A stretch of 64,000 bases of DNA, from contig NZ_AUDQ01000005.1 of the NCBI RefSeq assembly GCF_000425545.1, positions 1-64,000 of the forward strand, written 5' to 3'. The position numbers and the translations under genes were made by a program. How positions within the stretch are numbered: position 1 is the first letter of the stretch; every line of letters starts with the position of its first letter. This document shows positions 10,457 through 25,236 of the stretch, piece after piece. The notes beneath the pieces were generated by a model. The model was not told the origin of the DNA. It saw only the letters and a program-made list of their open reading frames with translations, and did not search any database. Source of the DNA: Sporosarcina ureae DSM 2281. Lineage in GTDB: Bacteria; Bacillota; Bacilli; Bacillales_A; Planococcaceae.

Positions 10457-10490
10457 AAAAAACCATGAACAGCGAACTGTCCATGGTTTC
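10457..10490 (-). terminator. Intrinsic terminator of murA
   Basis: Stem with outer arms AAACCATG/CATGGTTT and inner GACAG/CTGTT closed by a TTCG tetraloop, followed by T-rich sequence on the minus strand. It lies 6 bp behind the murA stop. Confidence 0.9.
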
Positions 10491-10495
10491 GATTA

Positions 10496-11791
10496 TTATA
10501 CTAATTGAGATTCTGTAACTTCTTGTTCAGTTGAAACACGTGTTATATCTGCGCCTAGAGCTTTGAGCTTTTTATCGAAGTCCACATAACCGCGATCTAA
10601 GTGAATTAATTCAGTCACACGTGTAACGCCTTCTGCTACGAGTCCGGCTAGGATGAGTGATGCAGCAGCACGCAAGTCTGTGGCTGCGACTTCCGCACCT
10701 TGGATTTTTGAAGGTCCTGAAACAATAACAGAACGTCCTTCGATCTTCACATCCGCGTTCATACGGCGGAATTCTTCAACGTGCATAAAGCGATTTTCAA
10801 ATACAGTTTCCGTTAACACACCGATACCGGTAGCTGTTAACATCAATGCCATCATTTGTGATTGCATATCTGTCGGGAAACCTGGATGCGGCATCGTCTT
10901 CAAATCGACTGCCTTTAGTGGATGCTTCGCTGTAACGCGAATCCCTTCATCCAATGGTGTGATTTCTACACCCATTTCCGTTAATTTGGAAATTAGTGCT
11001 GTAGAATGTTCAGGTACTGCGTTGTCGATTGTAACATCTCCACCCGTGATAGCAGCAGCTACCATGAATGTTCCAGCTTCGATACGATCCGGAATAATAT
11101 GATGAATCGATGCATACATTGTCTGTACACCTTCAATACGAATATTATCCGTACCTGCACCTACGACTTTACCGCCCATTTCATTGATGAAATTCGCCAA
11201 GTCGACGATTTCAGGTTCTTTGGCAGCGTTCTCGATGATCGTTGTACCTTCAGCGAGAGCAGCAGCCGTCATAATATTTTCTGTTGCGCCTACGCTCGGG
11301 AAATCCAAGTAGATTTTCGCACCTTTTAATCGGCCATCTACTTTCGCTTCGACATGACCATGTCCAAATGAAATTTCTGCTCCCATTGCCTCGAAGCCTT
11401 TCAAATGTTGGTCAATTGGTCTTGAACCTATAGCACAACCGCCCGGCAATGCGATACGCGCGAATCCGTTTCGCGCTAGTAACGGTCCCATTACTAAAAT
11501 GGATGCGCGCATTTTACGTACAAATTCAAATTGTGCTTCATCTGCTAGTCTTCCACGTGAATCTACGATGACTTCCCCTTTTTCCGGATCATGCGTGATT
11601 TTTGCGTTTAAACTTTTAAGCACTTCATTAATCGTCCGTACATCTGATAGATTTGGAACGTCACGTATGACATTCACTCCTTCAGATGCTAATAAAGCAG
11701 CAGCCAAGATCGGTAATACCGCGTTCTTCGCACCTTCTACACGTACGTTCCCTTGCAAAGTCCGTCCGCCGTTAATAATAATTTTTTCCAC
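10496..11791 (-). CDS. murA: UDP-N-acetylglucosamine 1-carboxyvinyltransferase MurA (MurAA type)
   Basis: Transfers enolpyruvate from PEP to UDP-GlcNAc, the first committed step of peptidoglycan synthesis. The 431-residue protein has the two-domain EPSP-synthase fold, KN in [10 protein letters not shown] (residues 18-27) and the catalytic Cys119 in [17 protein letters not shown]; Cys rather than Asp implies fosfomycin sensitivity. The start is a GTG at 11791 preceded by GGAGGGG; this aligns with B. subtilis MurAA (MEKII...), while an ATG 11 codons upstream has no support. A second paralogue is at 37.2 kb. Confidence 0.95.
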   Translation of the reverse strand: MEKIIINGGRTLQGNVRVEGAKNAVLPILAAALLASEGVNVIRDVPNLSDVRTINEVLKSLNAKITHDPEKGEVIVDSRGRLADEAQFEFVRKMRASILVMGPLLARNGFARIALPGGCAIGSRPIDQHLKGFEAMGAEISFGHGHVEAKVDGRLKGAKIYLDFPSVGATENIMTAAALAEGTTIIENAAKEPEIVDLANFINEMGGKVVGAGTDNIRIEGVQTMYASIHHIIPDRIEAGTFMVAAAITGGDVTIDNAVPEHSTALISKLTEMGVEITPLDEGIRVTAKHPLKAVDLKTMPHPGFPTDMQSQMMALMLTATGIGVLTETVFENRFMHVEEFRRMNADVKIEGRSVIVSGPSKIQGAEVAATDLRAAASLILAGLVAEGVTRVTELIHLDRGYVDFDKKLKALGADITRVSTEQEVTESQLV

Positions 11792-11824
11792 CAGTAGCCC
11801 CTCCGAGTCCAATTTATCCTTCAC

Positions 11825-12371
11825 CCACAGCCTATTATCAATAATCGTCTATAAACATTTTCATTGGTGTTGCGGATCATTTGTTAAAGTCAAATTCAAA
11901 TTTAAAATATAAAACATATACTATTGTACCTTGTAAAACATTGCTAAACAAGTACCTTCCGGCGCAGTTTTGCGTTATTTCTTGCGTGGTGTAGTATATG
12001 TGATGATCTGACACAAAGTGATTGCATTTGACCGTTCATTTATAGCCACATTACCGTTATTACCCGGTAATCCTACATTTTACACGCAATAAGAGATATT
12101 TTCATTACAGGAATATTACAAAGTTGCTACATGGAAAGTCTACATTGCCACGTGTTTCTGATTTCCACTTCAGCCGTTGGACGCTTTCTCGAGTCGTCCC
12201 CTTCTTCCGTTACGACCTTAACTATATGTTGTTGACAATCAGTGAATTCCTTAAACTTTTACAAGTTCAAGTGACAAAACCTCACCACATCATGACCATC
12301 TTGTTTTAATTTCTTTCAGCTAGAGTTCTGATTTCCACTGGTCGTACTGGTAGAGCTTCAGCTGAAGGAAA
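11825..12371. other. Intergenic region upstream of murA without gene
   Basis: About 550 bp of AT-rich sequence between murA and the DUF1146 gene. In B. subtilis ywmB and ywmA lie here; no coding sequence resembling them is present. It holds the candidate murA promoter and a short inverted repeat (ATTACC...GGTAAT, 12050-12071). A stretch around 12150-12210 faintly resembles one arm of the dispersed palindromic element but is too degraded to call. Confidence 0.6.
11923..11951 (-). promoter_or_regulatory. Candidate murA promoter
   Basis: On the minus strand, TTGTTT (11946-11951) and TACAAT (11923-11928) are separated by exactly 17 bp, about 130 bp upstream of the murA GTG. Confidence 0.45.
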
Positions 12372-12614
12372 TCAAAACCAAGTTGCCCATCTTCCTGACC
12401 AATAGGATATGTCTAAAAAGAATTTTGATACGGTGGATCCGATAGCAATACTTAGCAAAATAAACAAAAGTTGTGTTTGGAATACGCGATTTTTTCGTAT
12501 GATGTTCTCTGGCAAGATCGCTTGTAGTGCGTAGAAGCTGATGCCGATGAAGAAGATGTGCGATACGATTGCGAGTAGTGGATTGCTTCCTAACATGCTG
12601 TCCATAGTTTCCAC
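12372..12614 (-). CDS. DUF1146 membrane protein (YwzB-like)
   Basis: An 80-residue protein with two predicted membrane helices (about residues 13-35 and 46-66) separated by a short charged loop (ILPENIIRKNRVFQTQL). It matches the DUF1146 family, which sits between atpC and murA in many Bacillales (ywzB). It is probably the last gene of the atp transcription region, about 68 bp behind atpC and its hairpin. Biochemical role unknown. Confidence 0.8.
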   Translation of the reverse strand: METMDSMLGSNPLLAIVSHIFFIGISFYALQAILPENIIRKNRVFQTQLLFILLSIAIGSTVSKFFLDISYWSGRWATWF

Positions 12615-12635
12615 TCCTTTTTTCTTGGATATAGA

Positions 12636-12672
12636 GAAAATGGGCAGACAGAGGTTGTCTGTCGGCCCATTT
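12636..12672 (-). terminator. Hairpin/terminator behind atpC
   Basis: Two-part stem: ATGGGC/GCCCAT outside and GACAGA/TCTGTC inside, followed by TTTT on the minus strand. It should end most atp operon transcripts, with possible read-through into the DUF1146 gene. Confidence 0.75.
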
Positions 12673-12682
12673 CAATTATAGA

Positions 12683-13087
12683 TTAAATACGTTGTTCATA
12701 CACTTGCATGCGGTTAATTGCACGTTTTAAATCAAGCTCTGCTAAGTTCTTGGAAAGGTCATCAGTTTTTTTCTGAAGATCTTGTTCAGCTTTTTCAGCA
12801 GCTTTCTTTGCACGTGCGATATCAATGGACTCAGCCAGTTCCGCACTCTGTGCCAATACAGTGACAACTTCAGGACGGACCTCGATGAAGCCTCCGTGGA
12901 CTGCGACTGTTTCTGTTTTGCCATCTGTCTTTAGGCGAAGTGCACCAATTTGAAGCGGCGCGACCATCGCGATGTGACCGGGTAGAACCCCGATCTCACC
13001 AGCTTCGGTAACTGCAATCACCATGTTCGCATCCATTTCAACAACAGGGCCGTCGGGAGTGACGATATTCACTTTGATTTTACTCAT
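12683..13087 (-). CDS. atpC: F1Fo ATP synthase subunit epsilon
   Basis: The 134-residue epsilon subunit of the central stalk, which couples rotation of the c-ring to F1 and inhibits ATP hydrolysis. The N-terminal beta-sandwich contains the typical VVEMDANMVIA and GEIGVLPGHIAMVAPL segments; the C-terminal two-helix hairpin (residues 85-134) is charged and ends MQVYEQRI. Last gene of the operon, 25 bp behind atpD. Confidence 0.96.
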   Translation of the reverse strand: MSKIKVNIVTPDGPVVEMDANMVIAVTEAGEIGVLPGHIAMVAPLQIGALRLKTDGKTETVAVHGGFIEVRPEVVTVLAQSAELAESIDIARAKKAAEKAEQDLQKKTDDLSKNLAELDLKRAINRMQVYEQRI

Positions 13088-13111
13088 TTTTTTCCCTCCT
13101 GGTCCCTTTTC

Positions 13112-14551
<1,440 letters not shown>

Positions 14552-14560
14552 TCAAATCTA

Positions 14561-15421
<861 letters not shown>

Positions 15422-15461
15422 CTATTCACCACCTTTATTTTAAGATCAGTTCAAGGAAAAA

Positions 15462-16997
<1,536 letters not shown>

Positions 16998-17534
16998 TTA
17001 ATTGATTAATTGACGTTCCAGACGCGCCAGCTTTGCACTGACACTACTGTCGTAAATTTGGTTGCCGATCTGGAGGCGAATGCCACCGATCAAGCTTGGA
17101 TCAATAATGTTTTCGATATGCAATGATTGTTTCCCTACTTTGTGCGCAAAGGCAGTAGAGATCGCAGTACTTTCTTCTTCAGAAAGCAAACGTGTAGAGT
17201 AGACTTTCGCTTCGGCAACTCCAGAAGCCTCGTTAGCGAGTTCCTGGAAGTCTTCGATTAGATTGCCTATTTCTTCAATACGGCCTGCATCGAGCAACAC
17301 ATATAGTGTGTTCAATACAAGTTGGTTTGCTCCATTGAAAAATTGCCCAATCAATTCTTTTTTCTTCTCTGTAGAGAACTTTGGTGAAATTAATAGCTCA
17401 CCAAACTGCTTGTCTCCAGCGAATACTTTTTTCATTTCTTTTAGATCTGTTTGCACGGAAAGCGTTTGTTGCTTTTCCTGTGCTGCTTCAAACAATGCAA
17501 CGGCATAACGTTTTGCGATTACCGATTGGCTCAT
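16998..17534 (-). CDS. atpH: F1Fo ATP synthase subunit delta
   Basis: The 178-residue peripheral-stalk subunit that ties b to the top of F1. N-terminal six-helix domain (begins [18 protein letters not shown]) and C-terminal domain with the signature [22 protein letters not shown]. Its start overlaps the atpF stop by 4 bp, so the two are translationally coupled. Confidence 0.96.
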   Translation of the reverse strand: MSQSVIAKRYAVALFEAAQEKQQTLSVQTDLKEMKKVFAGDKQFGELLISPKFSTEKKKELIGQFFNGANQLVLNTLYVLLDAGRIEEIGNLIEDFQELANEASGVAEAKVYSTRLLSEEESTAISTAFAHKVGKQSLHIENIIDPSLIGGIRLQIGNQIYDSSVSAKLARLERQLIN

Positions 17535-18079
17535 CGCCCTTCGCCTGCCTTCACAATCGTTTCTTCGATCAATGCGCGGTTATCTTCCTCAGAAATTTCT
17601 TTCCCAAGAACCTTAGACGCAGCCAAGATAGAAAGAGATACGAATTCTTCGCGAACTGCTGCAACTGCTTTCTCTTTTTCAGTAGCGATTTCGAGAGTTG
17701 CAGATTCTTTCATACGGTTAGCTTCAGCGCGTGCAGCCATAATCAGCTCTTCACGTTGAGTGTCACCTTGTTTCTTCGCATTCTCTACGATAGATTGTGC
17801 GCTTTCGCGTGCTTCTTTTAATAGAGCACGTTGCTCTTCAAGAAGCTTTGCAGATTCTTGACGACTTGCTTCGGCTTGTTCGATCTCCGTAGCGATTAAC
17901 TTCGCTCGTTGATCCATCACGCCCATTAACGGACCCCATGCAAACTTCTTTAGAAGTACCATGAGAATCGTGAAAAATACTACAGTGACGATAATGTCGC
18001 CTAAATTTAGACGTTGGTTTAAACTAGCTAAAAATCCTGCGTCAGCGTTTGCTGATAAGAGGACGAAGGTATCCAACAC
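17531..18079 (-). CDS. atpF: F1Fo ATP synthase subunit b
   Basis: The 182-residue peripheral-stalk protein: one N-terminal membrane helix (about residues 27-48) followed by a long Glu/Ala/Arg/Lys-rich coiled coil (residues 60-160) that dimerises and contacts delta. Overlaps atpH by 4 bp. A 150-bp gap with a stable hairpin separates it from atpE. Confidence 0.96.
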   Translation of the reverse strand: MLDTFVLLSANADAGFLASLNQRLNLGDIIVTVVFFTILMVLLKKFAWGPLMGVMDQRAKLIATEIEQAEASRQESAKLLEEQRALLKEARESAQSIVENAKKQGDTQREELIMAARAEANRMKESATLEIATEKEKAVAAVREEFVSLSILAASKVLGKEISEEDNRALIEETIVKAGEGR

Positions 18080-18186
18080 GATTGTTTCACTCCCTTCAAG
18101 AGCTCATGACTCTTTTGTTTCTTACTCTAATTGGAACACTTTATTCATTCAGACTCTGTAGATTGTTTATTTATTGACATAAAGCA

Positions 18187-18218
18187 ATGGCGAAGACCTA
18201 TACTGCATGCTTCGCCAT
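18187..18218 (-). promoter_or_regulatory. Intra-operon hairpin between atpE and atpF
   Basis: Perfect 9-bp inverted repeat ATGGCGAAG/CTTCGCCAT with a 14-base loop, starting 13 bp behind the atpE stop. There is no T tract. A 3' protective or partially terminating hairpin here would raise atpE (c subunit) messenger relative to downstream genes, matching its higher stoichiometry; that role is inferred. Confidence 0.6.
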
Positions 18219-18230
18219 ATAACGCAAATA

Positions 18231-18485
<255 letters not shown>

Positions 18486-18504
18486 TTACAGGGTAAATAT
18501 ATGT

Positions 18505-19236
<732 letters not shown>

Positions 19237-19247
19237 CTAGTAAAGTG

Positions 19248-19616
19248 TCATTGCTTCCAATGGAACAGCAGATGACCAGTAAACAGCAATGCATAGGGTA
19301 TCATTAACCCGATTACCGTGCTGATCAGATCGAACTCCTCCGGCATAACGAGTGCAACGGCCGTAGCCCCTACACCTGATGCAAAACGTAAGCCCATACC
19401 TAATGACTTCGCTCGCTTCCCTTCATCGATAGACCGGTCAAACCGTTCCATCCGTCGAACGAGAATCCAAAAGTTATACATACCGAAAAGTGAACCTAAG
19501 ATGAGCCCAGCGAAGATTGTCCGGTAGTCCAAGAAGAACCAACCGAGCACGAACAATGCAAGCAAAAAAAAGAGACTCTTCTTTTGCTGTTTAAAAATTT
19601 CCTGCATACTTTGCAT
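19248..19616 (-). CDS. atpI: ATP synthase subunit I (AtpI)
   Basis: A small membrane protein at the head of the atp operon, proposed to help Mg2+ uptake or c-ring assembly. 122 residues with four membrane helices and a short cytosolic segment (RRMERFDRSIDEGKRAKS, residues 50-67). The ATG at 19616 with GGGAGA upstream is preferred; a TTG five codons earlier lies on that ribosome-binding site. The leader to the operon promoter is about 290 nt. Confidence 0.88.
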   Translation of the reverse strand: MQSMQEIFKQQKKSLFFLLALFVLGWFFLDYRTIFAGLILGSLFGMYNFWILVRRMERFDRSIDEGKRAKSLGMGLRFASGVGATAVALVMPEEFDLISTVIGLMIPYALLFTGHLLFHWKQ

Positions 19617-19725
19617 TGTCGATTCTCCCAATTCGTATTTTGGATTACAGCGTCTGAAGTGTTCAGTAATTCCCGACTTATGTCGAGTCTTGAGTCTTTG
19701 TCGTTTTGATCTTTTTCAACGACAT

Positions 19726-19746
19726 AGATTCCTTGCAAAGGAATCT
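19726..19746 (-). other. Hairpin in the atp operon leader
   Basis: Perfect 9-bp inverted repeat AGATTCCTT/AAGGAATCT with a 3-base loop, about 110 nt upstream of the atpI start inside the long leader. An open frame of 104 codons across this leader (19496-19810) overlaps atpI out of frame and is not supported. Function unknown. Confidence 0.5.
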
Positions 19747-19912
19747 GGAAATTGTAAGTGAATCGCCTGTTCCGTCCACCAGGTGACGTTGCTATGCGCG
19801 ACGTCGACAAAGAGTTAGGGTTTGGCGCTTCCGAGTGAAGACTTGAAACCTACGAAACATGATTTCTGTACTCAATTTATGTATGAGTTCCTTATCAATC
19901 TTACCCTTTGTT

Positions 19913-19941
19913 AGCATACAATAGAGGGTTTTTTATGTCAA
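19913..19941 (-). promoter_or_regulatory. Sigma-A-type promoter of the atp operon
   Basis: On the minus strand, a perfect -35 TTGACA (19936-19941), a 17-bp spacer and -10 TATGCT (19913-19918). Transcription would start near 19906, leaving a leader of about 290 nt before atpI. Confidence 0.8.
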
Positions 19942-20119
19942 TTGATTCAAGTGATTTAATTCACAATGTGTTCTCTTTGTCAAACATTCGACATATTTGT
20001 TTTCTGGATTTATATGGTGGTTTTATCATGATTTCGAGCATGGAATTGTTCGTGTTTTCAGATTAAATTGTTCTAAGTGTCGTTGGTTTAATACTGGAGA
20101 GGCTGACGTGCTGTTGGGG

Positions 20120-20312
20120 TAGAGATTGGCGCTTCGGAGGGGACGCTTTCCCATGGGCCCGCGGTGAGCCAACCAGGTCGCTAGTGCAAAGATGTGCTCC
20201 TAACGCTTCGCTTTTACTCGCAAAAGCCGTCCTTCGTTACGGCTCTCGCTCTCTTTTGGTTGTCTCACCTGATCGGGCTGATCCATCGGGAGTCGCCCCT
20301 CCTACGCACCAA
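20120..20312 (-). repeat. Dispersed palindromic element, copy 1 (with central extension)
   Basis: Begins GTTGGGGTAGAGATTGG and ends CACCAATCC. It carries the family blocks GACGCTTTCCCATGGG on the left and GGGAGTCGCCCC on the right, in minus orientation. The centre is longer than in other copies and contains the ACGCTTCGCTTTTACTCG block also seen in copy 5. It lies between wecB and the atp promoter. No open reading frame. Confidence 0.75.
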
Positions 20313-20414
20313 TCCTTTACAATCTGAGTGGAGGCTACCATTTGTTGTTCATTGAAGTTAGGCTTGTGTTTTAGTTGGAAGTTGAAGGTAACTGATTACA
20401 TCACTTTGTAAGTA

Positions 20415-20475
20415 GGATTGAAGCGTAAGCTGGGGCGACTCCGGGAGGATCAAGCCACACCCCCTCCCCTCTCTT
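20415..20475 (+). repeat. Dispersed palindromic element, copy 2 (half element)
   Basis: Left half only: GGATTGAAGCGTAAGCTGG, GGCGACTCCGGGAGGAT and CAAGCCAC, then it stops before the wecB terminator. Orientation is opposite to copy 1, so the two form an inverted pair about 100 bp apart. Confidence 0.7.
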
Positions 20476-20501
20476 CTTTTAACAACTTTATTTGCAAACA
20501 G

Positions 20502-20534
20502 AAAAAACAGCAGATGTAAGTTCTCTGCTGTTTT
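20502..20534 (-). terminator. Intrinsic terminator of wecB
   Basis: Perfect 11-bp stem AAAACAGCAGA/TCTGCTGTTTT with T-rich continuation on the minus strand, 6 bp behind the wecB stop. Confidence 0.92.
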
Positions 20535-20539
20535 GGTTC

Positions 20540-21658
20540 TTATAGTGAATGTAAATATTTGAGTAGGGACTCTACTATTCGTGCCGATGCGTGGCCGTCG
20601 CCGTAAGGGTTGTGGGCTTTGGACATTTTTTCGTACTCGGCATTGTCGGATAGGAGCGCGTCGGATAGTTGGAAGATGTTTTCTTCTTCAGTTCCTGCTA
20701 AGCGCAATGTTCCTGCATCGATACCTTCCGGGCGTTCGGTTGTGTCCCGCAGAACGATGACAGGTTTTCCAAGGGATGGTGCTTCTTCTTGGATACCGCC
20801 CGAGTCTGTGAGGATGATGTGGGAACGCGCTGCGAAGTTATGGAAATCCAGTACTTCGAGCGGCTCGATCAGATGAATTCGGTCATTGTCGCCTAGTAAT
20901 TCATCCGCCACTTCACGTACAGCCGGATTCATGTGTACCGGATAGATTACTTGGATATCATCGTGTTTGTCCAGCAAGCGATTAATTGCACGGAACATAT
21001 TGCGCATTGGTTCGCCAAGGTTTTCACGTCGGTGTGCAGTCAATAGAACTAAACGGTCGTCTCCAAGCGTATCAAATATCGGATGATGATAATCCGGATC
21101 TACCGTCGTTTGCAATGCGTCGATTGCCGTGTTGCCTGTGATGTAGATGCGATCTTTATTTTTGCCTTCATCAATCAGATTTTGCGCTGATCTTTCAGTT
21201 GGCGAGAAATGAAGGTCGGCAATAACGCCAGTCAGTTGGCGGTTCATTTCTTCAGGGTACGGCGAATATTTATTCCATGTACGCAACCCTGCTTCAACGT
21301 GTCCTACTGAAATTTGATTATAAAACGCAGCTAGACTACCGATGAACGTCGTCGATGTATCACCGTGGACGAGCACGATATCCGGTTGCGCTTCTTTCAT
21401 TATTTTGTCCAAACCTTCAAGGCCGCGTGTTGCCACATCGATCAGCGTCTGGCGGTCTTTCATGATATTTAAATCATAGTCTGGTGTAATGCTAAATGTT
21501 TCCAGCACTTGGTCAAGCATTTGACGATGCTGGGCAGTGACCGTGACGATTGACTCGATTTCATCCGGATGCTTTTCGAGCTCGAGAACGAGAGGCGCCA
21601 TTTTAATAGCTTCCGGTCTCGTGCCGAAAATCGTCATCACTTTCCATTTCTTAGTCAA
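20540..21658 (-). CDS. wecB: UDP-N-acetylglucosamine 2-epimerase (non-hydrolysing)
   Basis: Interconverts UDP-GlcNAc and UDP-ManNAc for teichoic-acid linkage units or other wall polymers. The 372-residue GT-B fold protein starts VMTIFGTRPEAIKMAPLV, has VLVHGDTSTTF, GHVEAGLRT, and the allosteric/catalytic LTDSGGIQEEAPSLGKPV region. It lies 15 bp behind upp, so both share the upp promoter. In B. subtilis the homologue is mnaA (yvyH); the upp-wecB-atpI order is common in Bacillales. Confidence 0.95.
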   Translation of the reverse strand: MTKKWKVMTIFGTRPEAIKMAPLVLELEKHPDEIESIVTVTAQHRQMLDQVLETFSITPDYDLNIMKDRQTLIDVATRGLEGLDKIMKEAQPDIVLVHGDTSTTFIGSLAAFYNQISVGHVEAGLRTWNKYSPYPEEMNRQLTGVIADLHFSPTERSAQNLIDEGKNKDRIYITGNTAIDALQTTVDPDYHHPIFDTLGDDRLVLLTAHRRENLGEPMRNMFRAINRLLDKHDDIQVIYPVHMNPAVREVADELLGDNDRIHLIEPLEVLDFHNFAARSHIILTDSGGIQEEAPSLGKPVIVLRDTTERPEGIDAGTLRLAGTEEENIFQLSDALLSDNAEYEKMSKAHNPYGDGHASARIVESLLKYLHSL

Positions 21659-21673
21659 TGAATGATCCCTCCA

Positions 21674-22303
21674 TTATTTCGTGCCGAATAAACGGTCACC
21701 CGCGTCACCTAGTCCAGGGACGATATAGCCGTGTTCATCCAACTTTTCGTCTAGCGCCGCGATATACACGTCAACGTCTGGATGTGCTTCTGTCAGAACT
21801 TCGACGCCTTCAGGAGCAGCAACTAGGCACATAAATTTAATATTAACCGCGCCACGCTTTTTCATGGAATTGATAGCTTCGACTGCTGTTCCGCCTGTCG
21901 CAAGCATCGGATCCACTACGATGAATTCACGCTCAGCCACATCAGAAGGTAACTTCACAAAGTATTCAACGGGCTTTAATGTTTCTGGGTCGCGGAATAA
22001 TCCCACATGTCCCACTTTCGCAGCTGGAATTAAATCGATAATTCCATCTACCATGCCAATTCCCGCACGTAAGATCGGAACAATCCCTAATTTTTTCCCT
22101 GCCAAAATATGTGATTTTGCTTCACAGACTGGTGTCTGGATCGTAATTTCTTGCGTTGGAAGATCACGTGTGATTTCGAACGCCATAAGTGTAGCTAATT
22201 CGTTCACAAGCTCGCGAAATTCTTTCGTTCCTGTATCGACCTTTCGTATAAACGTCAGTTTGTGCTGAATTAATGGATGATCAAATACATGTACTTTTCC
22301 CAT
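21674..22303 (-). CDS. upp: Uracil phosphoribosyltransferase
   Basis: Converts uracil and PRPP to UMP in pyrimidine salvage. The 209-residue protein (same length as B. subtilis Upp) has the PRPP motif [15 protein letters not shown] and C-terminal uracil-binding [17 protein letters not shown]. The ATG at 22303 ([10 protein letters not shown]) is chosen over one 11 codons upstream because it follows GGAGCG and matches the family N-terminus. Confidence 0.97.
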   Translation of the reverse strand: MGKVHVFDHPLIQHKLTFIRKVDTGTKEFRELVNELATLMAFEITRDLPTQEITIQTPVCEAKSHILAGKKLGIVPILRAGIGMVDGIIDLIPAAKVGHVGLFRDPETLKPVEYFVKLPSDVAEREFIVVDPMLATGGTAVEAINSMKKRGAVNIKFMCLVAAPEGVEVLTEAHPDVDVYIAALDEKLDEHGYIVPGLGDAGDRLFGTK

Positions 22304-22334
22304 TGGTATCGCTCCTTTTCGGAATATCTTGTAC

Positions 22335-22343
22335 ATTATAACA
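22335..22343 (-). promoter_or_regulatory. Extended -10 promoter of upp-wecB
   Basis: On the minus strand TGTTATAAT, a perfect extended -10, lies about 32 bp before the upp ATG. No good -35 is seen 17 bp further up, as is usual for extended -10 promoters. Array 3 begins about 100 bp upstream. Confidence 0.6.
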
Positions 22344-22444
22344 GAAATCGTGCGCGAGGCGCAGTGAACATGTGTGATTTGTCATAATGAAAAAATTGCG
22401 TGAAAGACATTAACTTCCGTGAATACTCATACTTCTTTGAGGAG

Positions 22445-23868
22445 CGCTCTATGGGCGGGGTTATTCGCTCTATCTTTACGTTGGACCGCTCTATACAACC
22501 CCATGAACGCTCTATCAGGAGCCTCAAGCGCTCAATCGACCCAGTTATCCGCTCTATCGCTCGCACTATCATGCTCTAAGCCGATGCGCGAGAGCTTAGT
22601 GTGTTGTCTAAAACACTCTATCGCCCGCGCCATCTCGCTCTATGTTCGTCCGCGAGTGCTCTATGTGCTAACTTACCCGCTCTATGTCACGTGCTATCCG
22701 CTCTATACAACTCCACAAACGCTCAATGTGAAGCCTCAAGCGCTCAATCGACCCAGTTATCCGCTCTATCGCTCGCACTATCATGCCCTAAGCCGATGCG
22801 CGAGAGCTTAGTGTGTTGTCTAAAACACTCTATCGCCCGCGCCATCTCGCTCTATGTTCGTCCGCGAGTGCTCTATGTGCTAACTTACCCGCTCTATGTT
22901 GCGTGCTATCCGCTCTATACAAATCCGCGTGCGCTCTATGTGGAGCCTCAAGCGCTCAATCACCCCGGTTTTCCGCTCTATCGCCCGCACTGTCACGCTC
23001 TAAGCCGATCCGCGAGGTCTTAGTGTGTTATCCAAAACACGCTATCGCCCGCGCCATCTCGCTCTATGTTCGTCCGAGAGTGCTCTATGTGCTAGCTTAA
23101 CCGCTCTATGTCACGTGCTATCCGCTCTATACAACCCCATGAACGCTCTATCAGGAGCTTCAAGCGCTCAATCGACCCAGTTATCCGCTCTATCGCTCGC
23201 GCTGTCACGCTCTAAGCCGATCCGCGAGGGCTTAGTGTGTTATCCAAAACACGCTATCGCCCGCGCCATCTCGCTCTATGTTCGTCCGAGAGTGCTCTAT
23301 GTGCTAGCTTAACCGCTCTATGTCACGTGCTATCCGCTCTATACAACCCCATGAACGCTCTATCAGGAGCTTCAAGCGCTCAATCGACCCAGTTATCCGC
23401 TCTATCGCTCGCGCTGTCACGCTCTAAGCCGATCCGCGAGGGCTTAGTGTGTTATCCAAAACACGCTATCGCCCGCGCCATCTCGCTCTATGTTCGTCCC
23501 CGAGTGCTCTATGTGCTAGCTTAACCTCACTATGTCACGTGCTATCCGCTCTATACAACTCCGCGAACGCTCTATGTGGAGCCTCAAGCGCTCAATCATC
23601 CCCGTTATCCGCTCAATCCCCCGCGCTGTCACGCTCTAAGCCGATCCGCGAGGGCTTAGTGTGTTATCTAAAACACGCTATCGCCCACGCCATCTCGCTC
23701 TATGTTCGTCCGAGAGTGCTCTATGTGCTAACTTACCCGCTCTATGTCACGTGCTATCCGCTCTATACAACTCCATGAACGCTCTATGTGGAGCCTCAAG
23801 CGCTCAATCATCCCCGTTATCCGCTCAATGCCGACCCACCAGCGCTCAATGAACCAACCCAACCGCTC
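22445..23868 (-). repeat. Array 3: inverted GAGCG array with exact 212-bp higher-order repeats
   Basis: CGCTC on the plus strand (GAGCG on minus) recurs every 21 bp, e.g. 22445, 22466, 22487 and 23843, 23864 at the two ends. The body consists of near-identical 212-bp units; the hairpin CTAAGC-N12-GCTTAG starts at 22576, 22788, 23000, 23212, 23424 and 23636, five exact intervals of 212 bp. The same hairpin with the same flanks, in opposite orientation, is in array 2. Because 212 is not a multiple of three, open frames shift at every unit, arguing against coding. It fills the space between the glyA terminator and upp. Confidence 0.94.
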
Positions 23869-23890
23869 ATAACCCCCCCACCCACCACAT

Positions 23891-23921
23891 AAAAAAAACG
23901 CCCGACACAAGGTCAGGCGCT
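23891..23921 (-). terminator. Intrinsic terminator of glyA
   Basis: Stem GCGCC-TGAC/GTC-GGGCGT (one bulge) followed by eight T on the minus strand, directly behind the glyA stop and before array 3. Confidence 0.88.
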
Positions 23922-23927
23922 AGTTTT

Positions 23928-25181
23928 TTACTTATATAGAGGATGCTGATCTGTTAGAGCTGTAACGGCTTTGCGTGCTTCTTCTTTTGCTGTTGGGTCT
24001 TCGTGGTTTTTCAACAATGTTGCGATGATACGTCCCACTTCTACCATGTCTTTTTCTACGAAACCACGAGTTGTAACAGCCGGTGTACCGATACGGATAC
24101 CAGACGTGATGAATGGTCCTTCTGTGTCGAATGGTACTGTGTTTTTATTCACTGTGATACCAATTTCGTCCAGTACGTGCTCTGCTACTTTACCTGTTAG
24201 TTCAAGTGATTTCAGTTTCACAAGTACGATGTGGTTGTCAGTGCCGCCAGATACAACGTCGATACCTTCTGATTGTAGTTTTTCAGCCAATGCTACAGCG
24301 TTTTTCTTCACTTGTTGTGCATATTCTTTAAATGAAGGATCCAATACTTCTTTGAACGCTACCGCTTTTGCAGCGATTACGTGCATTAAAGGACCACCTT
24401 GGACGCCTGGGAATACCGTTTTGTCGATTTTCTTGCCGAATTCTTCAGCTGTTTCTTCATTTAATAGAATGATACCGCCACGTGGTCCACGCAATGTTTT
24501 ATGCGTTGTGGATGTCACGAAGTGTGCGTGTGGAACTGGGTTTTGATGTTCGCCTACTGCGACTAGACCCGCAATGTGTGCCATATCTACCATCAAGTAT
24601 GCGCCAACTTCATCAGCAATTTCACGGAATTTCGCGAAGTCGATTGCACGTGGGTATGCACTTGCACCCGCAACGATCATTTTCGGCTTGTGCTCAAGCG
24701 CTTTTTGACGAACGTCTTCATAGTCGATGACTTCTTCTTCTTTTGTCACACCGTAATCTACGAAATTATAAAGCTTTCCGGAGAAGTTAACTGGTGAACC
24801 GTGTGTTAAGTGACCGCCGTGAGAAAGGTTCATCCCAAGAACTGTGTCGCCTGGCTCAAGTGCCGTGAAATAAACAGCCATGTTTGCTTGTGCACCAGAG
24901 TGTGGCTGTACGTTTGCATATGCTGCGCCGAAGATTTCTTTTACGCGATCGCGTGCGATGTTTTCGACTACGTCTACATGCTCACATCCACCATAGTAAC
25001 GCTTGCCTGGATATCCTTCAGCATATTTATTCGTCAAGTATGACCCTTGTGCTTCCATTACTGCTTCTGTTACGAAGTTTTCAGATGCGATTAATTCGAT
25101 GTTCGAGTTTTGACGGTTCTTTTCCGCCATGATTGCTTCATATACTGCTGCATCTTCGCGTTGTACATTGCTTAAGTCCAT
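23928..25181 (-). CDS. glyA: Serine hydroxymethyltransferase
   Basis: PLP enzyme converting serine and tetrahydrofolate to glycine and methylene-THF. The 417-residue protein has the PLP-lysine motif [15 protein letters not shown], the cofactor-binding [11 protein letters not shown], and the C-terminal [12 protein letters not shown]. The ATG at 25181 ([10 protein letters not shown]) follows AAAGGGG and matches the family; an upstream in-frame start at 25265 is within ywlG and unsupported. Follows ywlG by 55 bp. Confidence 0.97.
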   Translation of the reverse strand: MDLSNVQREDAAVYEAIMAEKNRQNSNIELIASENFVTEAVMEAQGSYLTNKYAEGYPGKRYYGGCEHVDVVENIARDRVKEIFGAAYANVQPHSGAQANMAVYFTALEPGDTVLGMNLSHGGHLTHGSPVNFSGKLYNFVDYGVTKEEEVIDYEDVRQKALEHKPKMIVAGASAYPRAIDFAKFREIADEVGAYLMVDMAHIAGLVAVGEHQNPVPHAHFVTSTTHKTLRGPRGGIILLNEETAEEFGKKIDKTVFPGVQGGPLMHVIAAKAVAFKEVLDPSFKEYAQQVKKNAVALAEKLQSEGIDVVSGGTDNHIVLVKLKSLELTGKVAEHVLDEIGITVNKNTVPFDTEGPFITSGIRIGTPAVTTRGFVEKDMVEVGRIIATLLKNHEDPTAKEEARKAVTALTDQHPLYK

Positions 25182-25236
25182 TGGATTGTATCCCCTTTTT
25201 TCTGATAGTTTTATATTTTCTTGTATTGTACACGGT

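Noticed and set aside
19496..19810. 104-codon leader protein upstream of atpI
   Set aside because: Overlaps atpI out of frame, no convincing ribosome-binding site and no family resemblance; the region is better read as an untranslated leader.
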